Part shown: positions 8,393 to 16,913 of the stretch, in pieces
How positions within the stretch are numbered: the stretch's first letter is position 1
How the letters are laid out: each line of letters opens with the position of its first letter
From: Rheinheimera pleomorphica
GTDB lineage: Bacteria > Pseudomonadota > Gammaproteobacteria > Enterobacterales > Alteromonadaceae
NCBI RefSeq assembly: GCF_011634895.1
Contig: NZ_SIRR01000008.1
Span: 744,001-808,000 of the forward strand
Direction: 5' to 3'
DNA: 64,000 bases
Position numbers and translations under genes: made by a program
The notes under the pieces: generated by a model
What the model saw: only the letters and a program-made list of their open reading frames with translations
The model's database searches: none
What the model was told of the DNA's origin: nothing

Positions 8393-9211
8393 TTACCAGC
8401 TTAACGGGTTCAGCCGGTAAAACTGACTTAGCTGTTGATACAGCCCCGGGTGCTGCTGCGCCAGTGCGTCAGGTTGTTCAAAAAACACTTCGCTTATTAC
8501 GGCAAAAAACTCGGCCGGGTTAGTGGCACCATAGTGGTCAAACAAGCTAGTCTGGCGCAGTGCAGCCTGCTGTTGCAGTGCAGCAAACTCTGCCGCCATA
8601 ACGCCGGACCACTGCTGATAATCACTGCTGCGCGCCAGCAGGGGGGCGCCGTTGGCAACGCCTTTTTCCTGGTCCAGCTGATGGGCAAATTCATGGATCA
8701 CCACATTGCGGCCATCAGTGGGGTTAGCGGCACCGTCCAGCGTGTCGGCCCAGCTTAACACTACCTTGCCCTGCCCCCAGGACTCGCCCGACAGCACCCG
8801 CCGCTGCTCGTGCATAACGCCGGCCGCATCGGCACTGCTGCCATGCACCACAAAGGCCGACGGATATAACAGAATTTGCTTTAGCTTGGGGTAATAATAA
8901 TCGGGCCGGTTCAGCAGCAATAAACAGGCCTGGGCGGCAATGGTAACGCGCATTTCATCGGTTACCGTTAAGCCATCACAGCCGATAAACTGCTTTTCAG
9001 CAATAAACACCTGGATATGCTTTTTCAGCTGCAGCTGTAAATCGGCCGGTAAGGCACGAAAATACGGCAAACGCTGCTTTAGAATATCGCGCCAGGCTGC
9101 CTTGAAAGGCTGCGCCATTATTTTTTGCCGCTGATATCGACGCCAGTGCGGCCATAACAGGGTAAACGCGATGATCGCTGCGCCCAGTAACAAAGTAATC
9201 AGGATAGCCAA
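8393..9211 (-). CDS. mtfA: Zinc-dependent peptidase MtfA (Mlc titration factor)
   Basis: The 272-residue protein has the zinc-peptidase motif HEFAHQLD (His173, Glu174, His177) and the flanking family pattern (VLSWADT before it, AEFFAVISEVFFEQP after it). In E. coli MtfA binds the repressor Mlc and affects ptsG expression; whether that applies here is unknown. Unlike the E. coli protein it begins with a hydrophobic segment (residues 1-20), so it may be membrane anchored, a form common in marine gammaproteobacteria. The start codon is TTG (9209-9211), supported by a strong GAGGTGA ribosome site seven bases upstream. No obvious operon partner. Confidence 0.88.
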   Translation of the reverse strand: MAILITLLLGAAIIAFTLLWPHWRRYQRQKIMAQPFKAAWRDILKQRLPYFRALPADLQLQLKKHIQVFIAEKQFIGCDGLTVTDEMRVTIAAQACLLLLNRPDYYYPKLKQILLYPSAFVVHGSSADAAGVMHEQRRVLSGESWGQGKVVLSWADTLDGAANPTDGRNVVIHEFAHQLDQEKGVANGAPLLARSSDYQQWSGVMAAEFAALQQQAALRQTSLFDHYGATNPAEFFAVISEVFFEQPDALAQQHPGLYQQLSQFYRLNPLSW

Positions 9212-9361
9212 GGGTCACCTCAGGCACTAAGCGCCTTATACTGTAATCAGTGTGTAGCCAGTTTAATGTGGCAGCCAGGCGGTTTTTTCAAGCCGGGCTA
9301 ACACGGCCGAACTTTAGCCCGCTATGCGGCTCTAACCCGGGTAGCCAAGCCAAGGAGTATT

Positions 9362-9823
9362 ATGTTTCAGTTATTTAAAAGCCTGCTGGATAAAGTAAAT
9401 GATGGTTTAGCCACGCCAGCTGCCAGCCAAAACCCGTTTGGTCTGAACGACACCGAGCTGTCCTGCGTGGCGTTAATGCTGATGGTAGCGCATGCCGATT
9501 TTGCCAACAGCGATGCCGAGCAAGCCTTGGCTATTGCCTATGTCAAACAGGAATTTGCCTTAAACGATGCCGATGCCAGGGCCGTTGTAGCGCTGGCCGA
9601 TAAACAGGCCACAGACGCGATATCGCTGCACCAGTTTACCGCCCGGTTAAAGCAGTTAAGTTATGCCGAGCGGCTGACATTACTGGATAACCTGTGGCAG
9701 CAGGCTTACGCCGACGGCGTGCTGGACCCGAATGAAGAGGCAATGCTGCGTAAAATTGCCGATTTACTTTTTATCCGCCACAGCGATTATATTCAGGCCA
9801 AACTGGCGGTGTGTGGCAGCTGA
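9362..9823 (+). CDS. TerB-like (tellurite-resistance family) protein
   Basis: The 153-residue cytosolic protein is largely alpha-helical and acidic. It carries the TerB-type arrangement: an N-terminal helix pair with AHADFANSD, and a second half with WQQAYADGVLDPNEEAMLRKIADLL, resembling the metal-binding-like acidic turns of TerB domains. Many such proteins are housekeeping and have no role in tellurite resistance, and no ter operon is nearby. CAAGGAG lies just before the ATG. It stands alone, upstream of an inverted-repeat element. Confidence 0.75.
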   Translation: MFQLFKSLLDKVNDGLATPAASQNPFGLNDTELSCVALMLMVAHADFANSDAEQALAIAYVKQEFALNDADARAVVALADKQATDAISLHQFTARLKQLSYAERLTLLDNLWQQAYADGVLDPNEEAMLRKIADLLFIRHSDYIQAKLAVCGS

Positions 9824-9843
9824 TATTGGTTGGTGGCAGATCA

Positions 9844-9944
9844 GAGAACCGGCTTGTCCACACCAACGCGCCGTAAATATGTCCCTATAGGCTCGACTCA
9901 GGCCTCCCTGCCTTCAACGGTTGGCTTAGGGTAAGCCGGTTCTC
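9844..9944. repeat. Intergenic element bounded by a perfect 12-base inverted repeat
   Basis: GAGAACCGGCTT (9844-9855) is repeated in exact inverse as AAGCCGGTTCTC (9933-9944), enclosing 77 bases that include CGTAAATATGTCCCTATAGG and CTCAGGCCTCCCTGCC. The gap between the TerB-like gene and the next gene holds nothing else. The inner motif resembles dispersed intergenic repeats I associate with marine gammaproteobacteria (memory, not a search). It has no T-run at either end, so it is not a classic terminator. No clear target-site duplication is seen. Confidence 0.55.
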
Positions 9945-9973
9945 AGTCATACTCACCGGCATGCTTGCCGCCG

Positions 9974-10279
9974 TTAGTCTTCGCGCTTATGCAGCACTTC
10001 GCCTTCAATAGTCTGTTGCTCAGTCGCCGACTCACGGTACTGGCCGTGCGCCGCTTGCTGGCGCTGCTGCCAGGCTTTGACTTTAGCGCGGTGACGAAAC
10101 AGCAGAATTGGAATCAGGATCCAGCTTAACAGCAGCATAAACACCAATACCGCCACGCCCACAAACAACATCAGCCCCAACAATAGCCAGGCCAGCAGGC
10201 GCTGCAGCGGGCCGCCATGTTGCCGGCGGGCAAAAGCTTGCTGCCATTGTTGACTGTGCTGTTTAAACGAAAATATCAT
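9974..10279 (-). CDS. Small membrane protein of unknown function
   Basis: The 101-residue protein has a basic N-terminal part, one long hydrophobic region at about residues 27-62 (probably two closely spaced membrane helices), and a charged Gln/Glu-rich tail ending GEVLHKRED. This gives a hairpin in the inner membrane with both ends in the cytosol by the positive-inside rule. I do not recognise the family. It lies downstream of the patatin autotransporter gene on the same strand, with a 127-base gap, so an operon is possible but not shown. Confidence 0.6.
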   Translation of the reverse strand: MIFSFKQHSQQWQQAFARRQHGGPLQRLLAWLLLGLMLFVGVAVLVFMLLLSWILIPILLFRHRAKVKAWQQRQQAAHGQYRESATEQQTIEGEVLHKRED

Positions 10280-10406
10280 AACTACCTCGGTTCAGGCCCG
10301 GCCATGTTACGCTGGCGGGCAATATGCATTTAGTGTGGGCGCGCCGGCTGAAGTTCAACCTGGGTGTCGCCTTTGTTTATCACGCCAGGTCGCAGCAACT
10401 GTACTG

Positions 10407-12677
10407 CTAGTAACTTTTACCAAACGACAGATAAACCGCATCAGAGTAGCGCGCGGCGTCCTGCTCGGCCATGCCGACGCCAAAATACAGCGGCCCCAGC
10501 GGCGTGTCCCAGCCGAGAAACACACTGCCAGCCCATAACCAGTCGGTGGCATCGGTACCACCGGAAGCCCCGAACACATCTTTGCGCACCCGGCCGCGCT
10601 CTACTGAGGTGCCCAGATACAAGGGCGCATTAATAAACGATATTTTCTGCTCGTTCAGCCGGTACAGATACACCAGGCTACCAAACTGGATCTGGCTGCC
10701 AAACAGTGAATCCGCCGGGTAGCCGGACAGGTTTAAAAAACCACCCAGGCTAAATTGTTCCAGCGCAAAGGTAGCGTCACTACTGGCATTGTAATGATCA
10801 AAACGCCAGCGCGTGCGCAGGGTGTGTTGCTGCCAGCTTTTGGCGGCCAGCAGCTCGGTACTGCTGCTGGTACTGTCAACAGACTCCCCCAAGGCTGTAT
10901 CACGTAGAAAGCGGTAACTGCTGGCCAGACGAATGCCCCGGGTTGGAAAACTGCGGCTGTTTAACGTGTCCCACACCAGCTCAGCCAGCGGCCCGCGACG
11001 GATATAATCCACTTCAGCGGTTTGCAATTGTGCCGCATAAACACTGGGCAGCTGATAACGGCCATCACGCCAGGTCCAGCCCAGTTGCAGCCGGGCATGA
11101 TCAGAGATATTCCAGCCGGTATTAAACTGAACGGCGTGCTCGAGATTTTTCAGCTCACCGGCCGAAAGCTGCTGTAAGTCCTGCAGTGCCTGCACATCGC
11201 GCCGGTGCCGGTACTGGCCTTCCAGATAAAGCCCGCTGTCAGCCAGCGGCCAGTACAGCTCACTCTGCAGGTACTTGTCGCTGCCCAGCGCCAGTTCGGC
11301 ATGCCATTCAGCCCCCCAGGGCGACAAATTAGTGCGGCTGTATGCCGCAGCCAGCTGATATTGGTGGTTACTGCGAAAATCATCTTCAAACATCAGCCTG
11401 AAGTTCAGGTACCCCGGGCCCCAGCTTTTTTCCTCTGCGGTTACCCTGAGCAGGGTGTCGCCGTACTCGTCAACGGTCAATTGCTGGGTGATGCGTTCAA
11501 AGGTGTCCAGGCCGTACATCTGGCGTAGGCCACGGCGGATACTGCGTTCGGTATAGACATCACCGGCGCGCAGCTGTAGCCGGTCTAACAACAGCTGATC
11601 ACTGAGGCGGGAGCGGTTTTCCAGTGCGATACGGTCTATGGTAATACCTGGCTGATGTTGCTGGCTAAAGCGGCTGAACCAGTCGCGATAAATGCGCTGC
11701 GGCTGACTAAAATCGGCCAGTGCCTGCACAAAGCGCAGCGCACTTTGCCGGCCCGAGACAATGGCCTGGTCGATTTGCTCAAAATCCAGCGTACCTATTT
11801 CGACCAGATCCGGCTGCAACAGCAAGTCTTGCTCAGTCAGCAGCTGCAATTGCTGCTGCACTCCGGCCCGCACCAAAAAGCTGGTCAGCTGCTCGGTAAT
11901 ACTAAATGCCGATTCTATCTGCTCGCGTCTGAGTAGCGGGGAGTCGATACTGACAGCAATAATGCGGTCAACCCCCAGCTGTCTGGCGACACTGATAGGT
12001 AAATTGTTCACTACACCACCATCAACCAGCAACTTGCCGTTAATTTCCAGCGGCCGTACGACACCGGGAATACTCATCGAGGCCTGTACCGCTTGCACCA
12101 GGCTGCCATCAGCCAGGATCACCTCCTGCTGGGTTAATAAGTCAGTGGCGACGGCACGAAAGGGCACTGGTAGCTGGTCAAAATGGGTCAGGTTAGCAAA
12201 GGCACCAAAGGTACTGTGCAGGATTTCGGCCAGTGCCTGGCCACTTAAAATGCCTTTGGGTAACCTTAACCCTTGCGCTGATACGCCCAAATCAAGGTTT
12301 ATCGGAAAATCATCCGTTTGCTGTTTGCGCCGCAGCGGCATTTCATCGCGGTATACCCGGTCGCGAAAACCGGCGGCCCAGGGCGTTTTTTCCAACCGCT
12401 GCGCAATGTCGGCGGCACTGTGGCCACTGGCATAGAGGCCACCGATAAAGGCGCCGATACTGGTGCCGACCACCAGATCGATTGGGATCTGTTGCCGCTC
12501 TAACTGCTCTATTACGCCCAAATGGGCGCCACCGCGGGCACCGCCGCCGCCCAGTACCAGCGCAACACAGGGCCGTTGCTGGGTCCGGGCTTGCTGGCAT
12601 ATATCACTGGCGTTTGCCGCCGCAGCGCTGCCCAGTGTCAGCAGTAAGGGCAGTAGCCATCTTAAGCCTGTCTTCAT
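10407..12677 (-). CDS. PlpD-type patatin phospholipase with outer-membrane barrel (type Vd autotransporter)
   Basis: This 756-residue protein combines a secreted lipase with its own outer-membrane pore. Residues 1-23 are a signal peptide. Residues about 36-330 form a patatin domain: the oxyanion loop GGGGARGGAHLGV (43-55), the nucleophile motif GTSIG (Ser73) and the DGG motif (Asp219), a complete Ser-Asp dyad. A POTRA-like linker follows at about 340-410 (GDVYTERSIRRGLRQMYGL). The rest is a 16-strand-type beta barrel with many alternating aromatic strands, ending in SFGKSY. The same order defines Pseudomonas PlpD. It should cleave phospholipids or lysophospholipids; surface exposure or release is inferred from the family. 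Confidence 0.88.
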   Translation of the reverse strand: MKTGLRWLLPLLLTLGSAAAANASDICQQARTQQRPCVALVLGGGGARGGAHLGVIEQLERQQIPIDLVVGTSIGAFIGGLYASGHSAADIAQRLEKTPWAAGFRDRVYRDEMPLRRKQQTDDFPINLDLGVSAQGLRLPKGILSGQALAEILHSTFGAFANLTHFDQLPVPFRAVATDLLTQQEVILADGSLVQAVQASMSIPGVVRPLEINGKLLVDGGVVNNLPISVARQLGVDRIIAVSIDSPLLRREQIESAFSITEQLTSFLVRAGVQQQLQLLTEQDLLLQPDLVEIGTLDFEQIDQAIVSGRQSALRFVQALADFSQPQRIYRDWFSRFSQQHQPGITIDRIALENRSRLSDQLLLDRLQLRAGDVYTERSIRRGLRQMYGLDTFERITQQLTVDEYGDTLLRVTAEEKSWGPGYLNFRLMFEDDFRSNHQYQLAAAYSRTNLSPWGAEWHAELALGSDKYLQSELYWPLADSGLYLEGQYRHRRDVQALQDLQQLSAGELKNLEHAVQFNTGWNISDHARLQLGWTWRDGRYQLPSVYAAQLQTAEVDYIRRGPLAELVWDTLNSRSFPTRGIRLASSYRFLRDTALGESVDSTSSSTELLAAKSWQQHTLRTRWRFDHYNASSDATFALEQFSLGGFLNLSGYPADSLFGSQIQFGSLVYLYRLNEQKISFINAPLYLGTSVERGRVRKDVFGASGGTDATDWLWAGSVFLGWDTPLGPLYFGVGMAEQDAARYSDAVYLSFGKSY

Positions 12678-12922
12678 TTTGTGTCGGTCCGTCTCATTGT
12701 CACTGCACTAACAGCATATTAGATTTGAGGCTGTGCTGGCTTATTGCTATTGTTAATAAAATTTCCTGCGCGATACCGGATATGGCACTGTTTAGCGCTT
12801 CGGCGATGTTCGCACTGTTTATACTATGTTGCTTTAGCGCTGTGGTACAGCGCAACAGCCAGCGCGCAATTGTATGGGCTGTTGGCGCTAGCACGGCCAA
12901 GCGCGGCTTGGGTAGCTAATGC

Positions 12923-15271
12923 ATGGGATTTAGGTCGTTGCGTGTCAGGCTGATTGCCATCTTTGTTTTGCTGTTAAGCCTGCTGGCACTGGCCACCGGC
13001 CTGGCCACCCTTACCAGCATGAAACGTGACAGTGAAGCTCAGGCTGCAGACATTCTTAACGTTGCCACTAAGGTACTGCGCCAGGCGCTGGACATTCGTG
13101 CCGAGCAGCTCAGCGACAGCGTACGCATACTGGCTGCTGATTTTGGCTTTCGCCGCGCCGTGGCCACCGCCGAGCAGGAAACCATAGAGTCAGTGCTGCA
13201 AAACCACGGCAGCCGCATTAACGCCAACCTGATGTTATTGCTATCACCACAAGGTGAGCTGCTGGCCAGTTCAGACATGCAAATTAACATTGCCGATATT
13301 CAGCCATTGTTTAGCCAGATCGGTAATACCAGCGCTACGGTCGCCGATATTATTACGCTAAATGGTCAGCCCTATCAGCTGGTATTGGCACCGGTAAGCG
13401 CGCCCAATCTGATTGCCTGGGCAGGCATGGGGTTTCCGTTGGATGCGCCACTGGCCGCAAAAATAAAAAGCATTACCGGGCTCGATCTGAGTTTTGTTAC
13501 CCGCCCGGATAACACGCCGGTATTGCACAGCTCAACACTGGATCTTAGCCATCAGCAAAAATTGCCACTGCTGTTACCGCAATTAGTGCTGCATGCCAAC
13601 GAGGCGCAAAGTAACCCCGAGCAGGACTATATCTCCGTTGCCGTTGCGCTGGACAAACAGCAGCAACTCTGGGCAGTGCAACACCTGCCGAACCAGCGTT
13701 GGCTTAGCAGTTACCAACAGTTTCGCCGCCAGTTACTGCTGATCTTTGGCGCGGCTTTGTCACTGGCAATATTAGTCGCGGTGATATTTGCCCGCAGCAT
13801 TAGCCGGCCACTGGACGCACTGAGCCAGTTTGCCCGCCGGGTGGGTCAGGGCTATGACGATGCGCCACCTGGCGGCGGCAGTGATGAAATTGGCCTGCTC
13901 GGCACCACCTTACATACCATGCAGATTAATATCCGCCAGCGCGAGCAGCAATTATTACATAACGCTGAACACGACTCGCTGACCGGCCTGTATAACCGGG
14001 CCGCCATAGAGCGTTTGTTGCCGCAGATTCTGGCGCAACAAAATGGCAGTCTGCTGCAAATTAATATCCAGCAATTTAAACACCTGAACGATGTACTGGG
14101 GTTTAGCCATGCTGATCAATTATTAGTGCAGCTGGCGCAGCGTCTGCAACAGATGCAGCAGGTGCAGCAGGTGCAACCCTCGCCGCTACTGTTAGCCCGC
14201 CTCGGGGGCGACGAGTTTTTACTGGTGTATGGCAAAGCCCTGACGATAGCCGAAGTGCAAGCCAAACTGACGTTGCTGGCCGAGCCGTATCCGTTGGATG
14301 ATTCGTTAATCAGCCTGAAGTTCTGCGCCGGTGTTTATCATTTTACCCAAGGCCAGCATAGCGTGAATGACGCGCTGCGCCGCAGTGATATTGCGCTGGA
14401 TAATGCCCGCCGCCTGCCACAACGCATTGCCATCTACCAGATGGGCCAGGATGAAAGCCATCAGCGTGAGCTGCAACTGATCCGTGATTTACCGGCAGCG
14501 TTACAACAGGGCCAGTTTTACGTGGTGTACCAGCCCAAAGTGGATATTCGCCAGCAGCGTTGTATCAGCGCTGAGGCCCTGATCCGCTGGCAACACCCGC
14601 AACTGGGCTTTGTCGCACCGGACCAGTTTATTATGCTGGCCGAACATGCCGGTAATATTGGCCTGATCACCGACTGGATGCTGCAACAGGTGATCTGCCA
14701 GACAGCGCGCTGGTGGCAGCAGGGCGTGCAGCTAAAGGTCGCGGTGAACCTGTCGGTAGTCGACTTACTTAACCCGCTACTGTGTGACAACATTAGCCGG
14801 TTACTCAGCCAGCAGCAGTTACCGGCGACAGCACTGGCGCTGGAAATAACCGAAAGCGCTATTATGCAGGACGCTGCTACCGTCATTCAGCAACTGAGCA
14901 AGCTAAAAGCACTGGGTATTACGCTGGCAATAGATGATTTTGGTACCGGCCAGTCCTCTTTAGCCTACTTAAAACAACTGCCGGTTCACGAAGTGAAGAT
15001 TGACCGCGCCTTTGTCAAAGATATTGAACACAACAGCAATGATGCACTGATTGTAGCGGCCACCACCCAGCTGGCGCACAGCCTGGGGTTCAGTGTTACC
15101 GCCGAAGGCCTGGAGCAGCGCGCGGGCCTGACTCAGCTGCTGCAATGTCAATGCGATACCGTGCAAGGCTATTATTTTTCCAAACCGCTGCAAGCCGGGC
15201 AATTCAGTCTGTGGCTTGAACAATTTAACCGCCAGCAACAGCATTGGTTTGCCACGGAGAGTACCGCATGA
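12923..15271 (+). CDS. Sensor GGDEF-EAL protein (diguanylate cyclase / c-di-GMP phosphodiesterase)
   Basis: This 782-residue inner-membrane protein has a membrane segment at about 7-28, a periplasmic sensor region at 30-265, a second membrane segment near 270-292 and a HAMP linker (SRPLDALSQFARRVG). The GGDEF domain has an intact GGDEF at 428-432, after HDSLTGLYNR. The EAL domain has an intact EALIRW at 551-555, and later motifs NLSVVDL, ITESAIM and IDDFGTGQSSL. Both activities may therefore be possible; which one dominates cannot be read from sequence. The stop overlaps the next start (ATGA), so it is translationally coupled to a DUF3034 protein and a globin. Confidence 0.9.
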   Translation: MGFRSLRVRLIAIFVLLLSLLALATGLATLTSMKRDSEAQAADILNVATKVLRQALDIRAEQLSDSVRILAADFGFRRAVATAEQETIESVLQNHGSRINANLMLLLSPQGELLASSDMQINIADIQPLFSQIGNTSATVADIITLNGQPYQLVLAPVSAPNLIAWAGMGFPLDAPLAAKIKSITGLDLSFVTRPDNTPVLHSSTLDLSHQQKLPLLLPQLVLHANEAQSNPEQDYISVAVALDKQQQLWAVQHLPNQRWLSSYQQFRRQLLLIFGAALSLAILVAVIFARSISRPLDALSQFARRVGQGYDDAPPGGGSDEIGLLGTTLHTMQINIRQREQQLLHNAEHDSLTGLYNRAAIERLLPQILAQQNGSLLQINIQQFKHLNDVLGFSHADQLLVQLAQRLQQMQQVQQVQPSPLLLARLGGDEFLLVYGKALTIAEVQAKLTLLAEPYPLDDSLISLKFCAGVYHFTQGQHSVNDALRRSDIALDNARRLPQRIAIYQMGQDESHQRELQLIRDLPAALQQGQFYVVYQPKVDIRQQRCISAEALIRWQHPQLGFVAPDQFIMLAEHAGNIGLITDWMLQQVICQTARWWQQGVQLKVAVNLSVVDLLNPLLCDNISRLLSQQQLPATALALEITESAIMQDAATVIQQLSKLKALGITLAIDDFGTGQSSLAYLKQLPVHEVKIDRAFVKDIEHNSNDALIVAATTQLAHSLGFSVTAEGLEQRAGLTQLLQCQCDTVQGYYFSKPLQAGQFSLWLEQFNRQQQHWFATESTA

Positions 15272-16101
15272 CATTAAAGGTGTTATTGCCACTGGCCTGC
15301 TTACTGGCCAGCACCGCCTGCCAGGCGGGCAGCAGAATTATTGCCACCGGCGGTGCCAGCAGCATTGAAGGCAGTGCCGGCGGCGGCATAGTGCCCTGGG
15401 CGGTGCTCAATGGCTATGCCAGCAGTGACGAATGGGGCGCCACCGCTTTTGCCAGCCAGGTCGGCGTGGATGACTTTACCCTTAAGGTGCAAGGGGCCAG
15501 TGTCAGTTATGATAATCGCTGGGAGTGGTCCTTTGCCCGGCAAAGCTTCAAACTGGATACCCTGGGCGGCCAGTTACGCCAGGACGTATTTGGCATGAAA
15601 TACCACCTGGCCGGCGAGCTGTTATACACCGCGCTGCCGCAGTTTAGCCTGGGGCTGCAATACAAAAAACAGCGCGACTTTGCCCTGCCACAGGCGGTTG
15701 GCGCCCACAATGACAGTGGGCTGGATTTTTATCTGGCCGCCAGTAAAGTGCTGTTTAATCAAGTGGCCGGCCGCAATGTGCTGCTAAATGCCACCCTGCG
15801 CGCCACCCGGGCCAACCAGACCGGTCTGCTCGGTTTTGGAACAGCCGGTGATAACAGCTATCAGTTTGTATTTGAAGGTTCGGCCGTCGTGTTGCTTAAT
15901 TACAATCTGGCACTGGGTGTCGAGTTTAAACAAAAACCCAACCAGCTGGCCTTTGCTAACGAGCAACACTGGCGAGACATCTTTGCCGCCTGGTTCGTCA
16001 ACAAACACCTGTCGCTGGTGGCCGGTTTTGCCGATCTGGGCAGCATTGCCGGGCTCGACCAACAGCAAGGTTATTACCTGTCAGTAGAAGGAGCCTGGTA
16101 A
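15268..16101 (+). CDS. DUF3034 family outer-membrane-like protein
   Basis: The 277-residue protein begins with a signal peptide (residues 1-19, ending CQAG). The mature part is rich in Gly, Ser and aromatic residues in alternating patterns (GASVSYDNRWEWSFARQSF, FSLGLQYKKQRDF), typical of an outer-membrane beta barrel. I recognise the family as DUF3034, function unknown, with moderate certainty. The start at 15268 overlaps the stop of the GGDEF-EAL gene as ATGA. Its own stop overlaps the next start as TAATG. This tight packing says the three products are made together. Confidence 0.78.
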   Translation: MTLKVLLPLACLLASTACQAGSRIIATGGASSIEGSAGGGIVPWAVLNGYASSDEWGATAFASQVGVDDFTLKVQGASVSYDNRWEWSFARQSFKLDTLGGQLRQDVFGMKYHLAGELLYTALPQFSLGLQYKKQRDFALPQAVGAHNDSGLDFYLAASKVLFNQVAGRNVLLNATLRATRANQTGLLGFGTAGDNSYQFVFEGSAVVLLNYNLALGVEFKQKPNQLAFANEQHWRDIFAAWFVNKHLSLVAGFADLGSIAGLDQQQGYYLSVEGAW

Positions 16102-16529
16102 TGTCATTCAGTACCAAGTTAACCGTAATACTGCTATCAGCTTTACTGTTAAGCGGCTGCAGCCAAACCAATAGCCCCAGCCTGTATCAGCAGTTGGGCG
16201 GGGCAGCGGGCATCGAGGCGATTACCGATGGCTTACTACACGAAATTGAGCATGACCACCGCATAGTGCACCACTTTGCCGACACCGACATTGCCCGCTT
16301 TCGACGCCTGCTGGCCGAGCAATTGTGTGACCTTAGCGGCGGGCCCTGCGTATACAGCGGCGGCACCATGCAACAAAGCCATACCGGTTTTAATATTAGC
16401 CTGGCCGATTATGATGCTTTGGTAGAAGGGCTGATAAAGGTAATGCAGCAGCAAAATATCAGTATCAGTGCACAAAACCAGCTACTGGCACTGCTGGCAC
16501 CAATGTATAAAGATATCAGCTACCGCTAA
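16101..16529 (+). CDS. Lipoprotein with a group 1 truncated haemoglobin domain
   Basis: The 142-residue protein starts with a lipoprotein signal peptide with lipobox LLSGC (Cys20), so it should be membrane-anchored in the periplasm. Residues about 28-140 match the truncated haemoglobin fold: YQQLGGAAGIEAI, then the GGPCVYSGG turn, and SHTGF with His94 as the likely proximal haem ligand. At the B10 position, usually Tyr, the sequence has Leu (DGLLHEI), so ligand binding may differ from classic trHbN. Most truncated globins are cytosolic, so export is notable. It is the last gene of the GGDEF-EAL/DUF3034 unit and may sense or handle O2 or NO there (inference). Confidence 0.82.
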   Translation: MSFSTKLTVILLSALLLSGCSQTNSPSLYQQLGGAAGIEAITDGLLHEIEHDHRIVHHFADTDIARFRRLLAEQLCDLSGGPCVYSGGTMQQSHTGFNISLADYDALVEGLIKVMQQQNISISAQNQLLALLAPMYKDISYR

Positions 16530-16546
16530 TGGCCCCTTGGCAACGG

Positions 16547-16774
16547 TTAGCGTGGTTGCGTCAGTTTGACGCTCAGTTTGCGGCTTAACGGGGCAAAAAT
16601 AAACACCAGCGGGAAAGCGCAGCCGTGGGCATACAAGTACGCTTTTAACCAGGCCGCAAAAAAAGCGTCAAACCAGCCCAGATTAATAAAGGTTAAAATA
16701 CCGGACATCAGAAACGCCATAAAGCCAGACATAATAAAAGCAAACAACACCGGTTGAAAACGCTGTGGAAACAT
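16547..16774 (-). CDS. DUF2798 family small membrane protein
   Basis: The 75-residue protein has two hydrophobic segments, about residues 8-28 and 36-60, with the pattern MSGFMAFLMSGILT and GWFDAFFAAWLKAYLYA typical of DUF2798 proteins. Function is unknown. I chose the ATG at 16772-16774 because TAGGAG precedes it; an upstream in-frame ATG would add 13 residues without a ribosome site. It converges with the globin gene, with 17 bases between stops, and is not part of that operon. Confidence 0.78.
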   Translation of the reverse strand: MFPQRFQPVLFAFIMSGFMAFLMSGILTFINLGWFDAFFAAWLKAYLYAHGCAFPLVFIFAPLSRKLSVKLTQPR

Positions 16775-16913
16775 CAAAAAACTCCTAACAAAGTGCCGCT
16801 GCCAGCCATGCAACAGCGCAATACTGCGACTTTAGCATAGTTCTGCCGCACAGCCATTTACGCCGCGCCCAAGCGCTGTTATAACGCGGCATAACGTAAA
16901 TACAGGACCGGAT

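Noticed and set aside
11761..12435. Open frame of 224 codons on the plus strand
   Set aside because: Antisense to the PlpD-type gene, with a Ser/Cys-rich composition typical of the reverse of Gln/Leu-rich coding sequence.
12482..12919. Open frame of 145 codons on the plus strand covering the gap before the GGDEF-EAL gene
   Set aside because: Its first half is antisense to the patatin gene and no ribosome site is seen. The gap itself (12678-12922) holds only A/T-rich promoter-like DNA.
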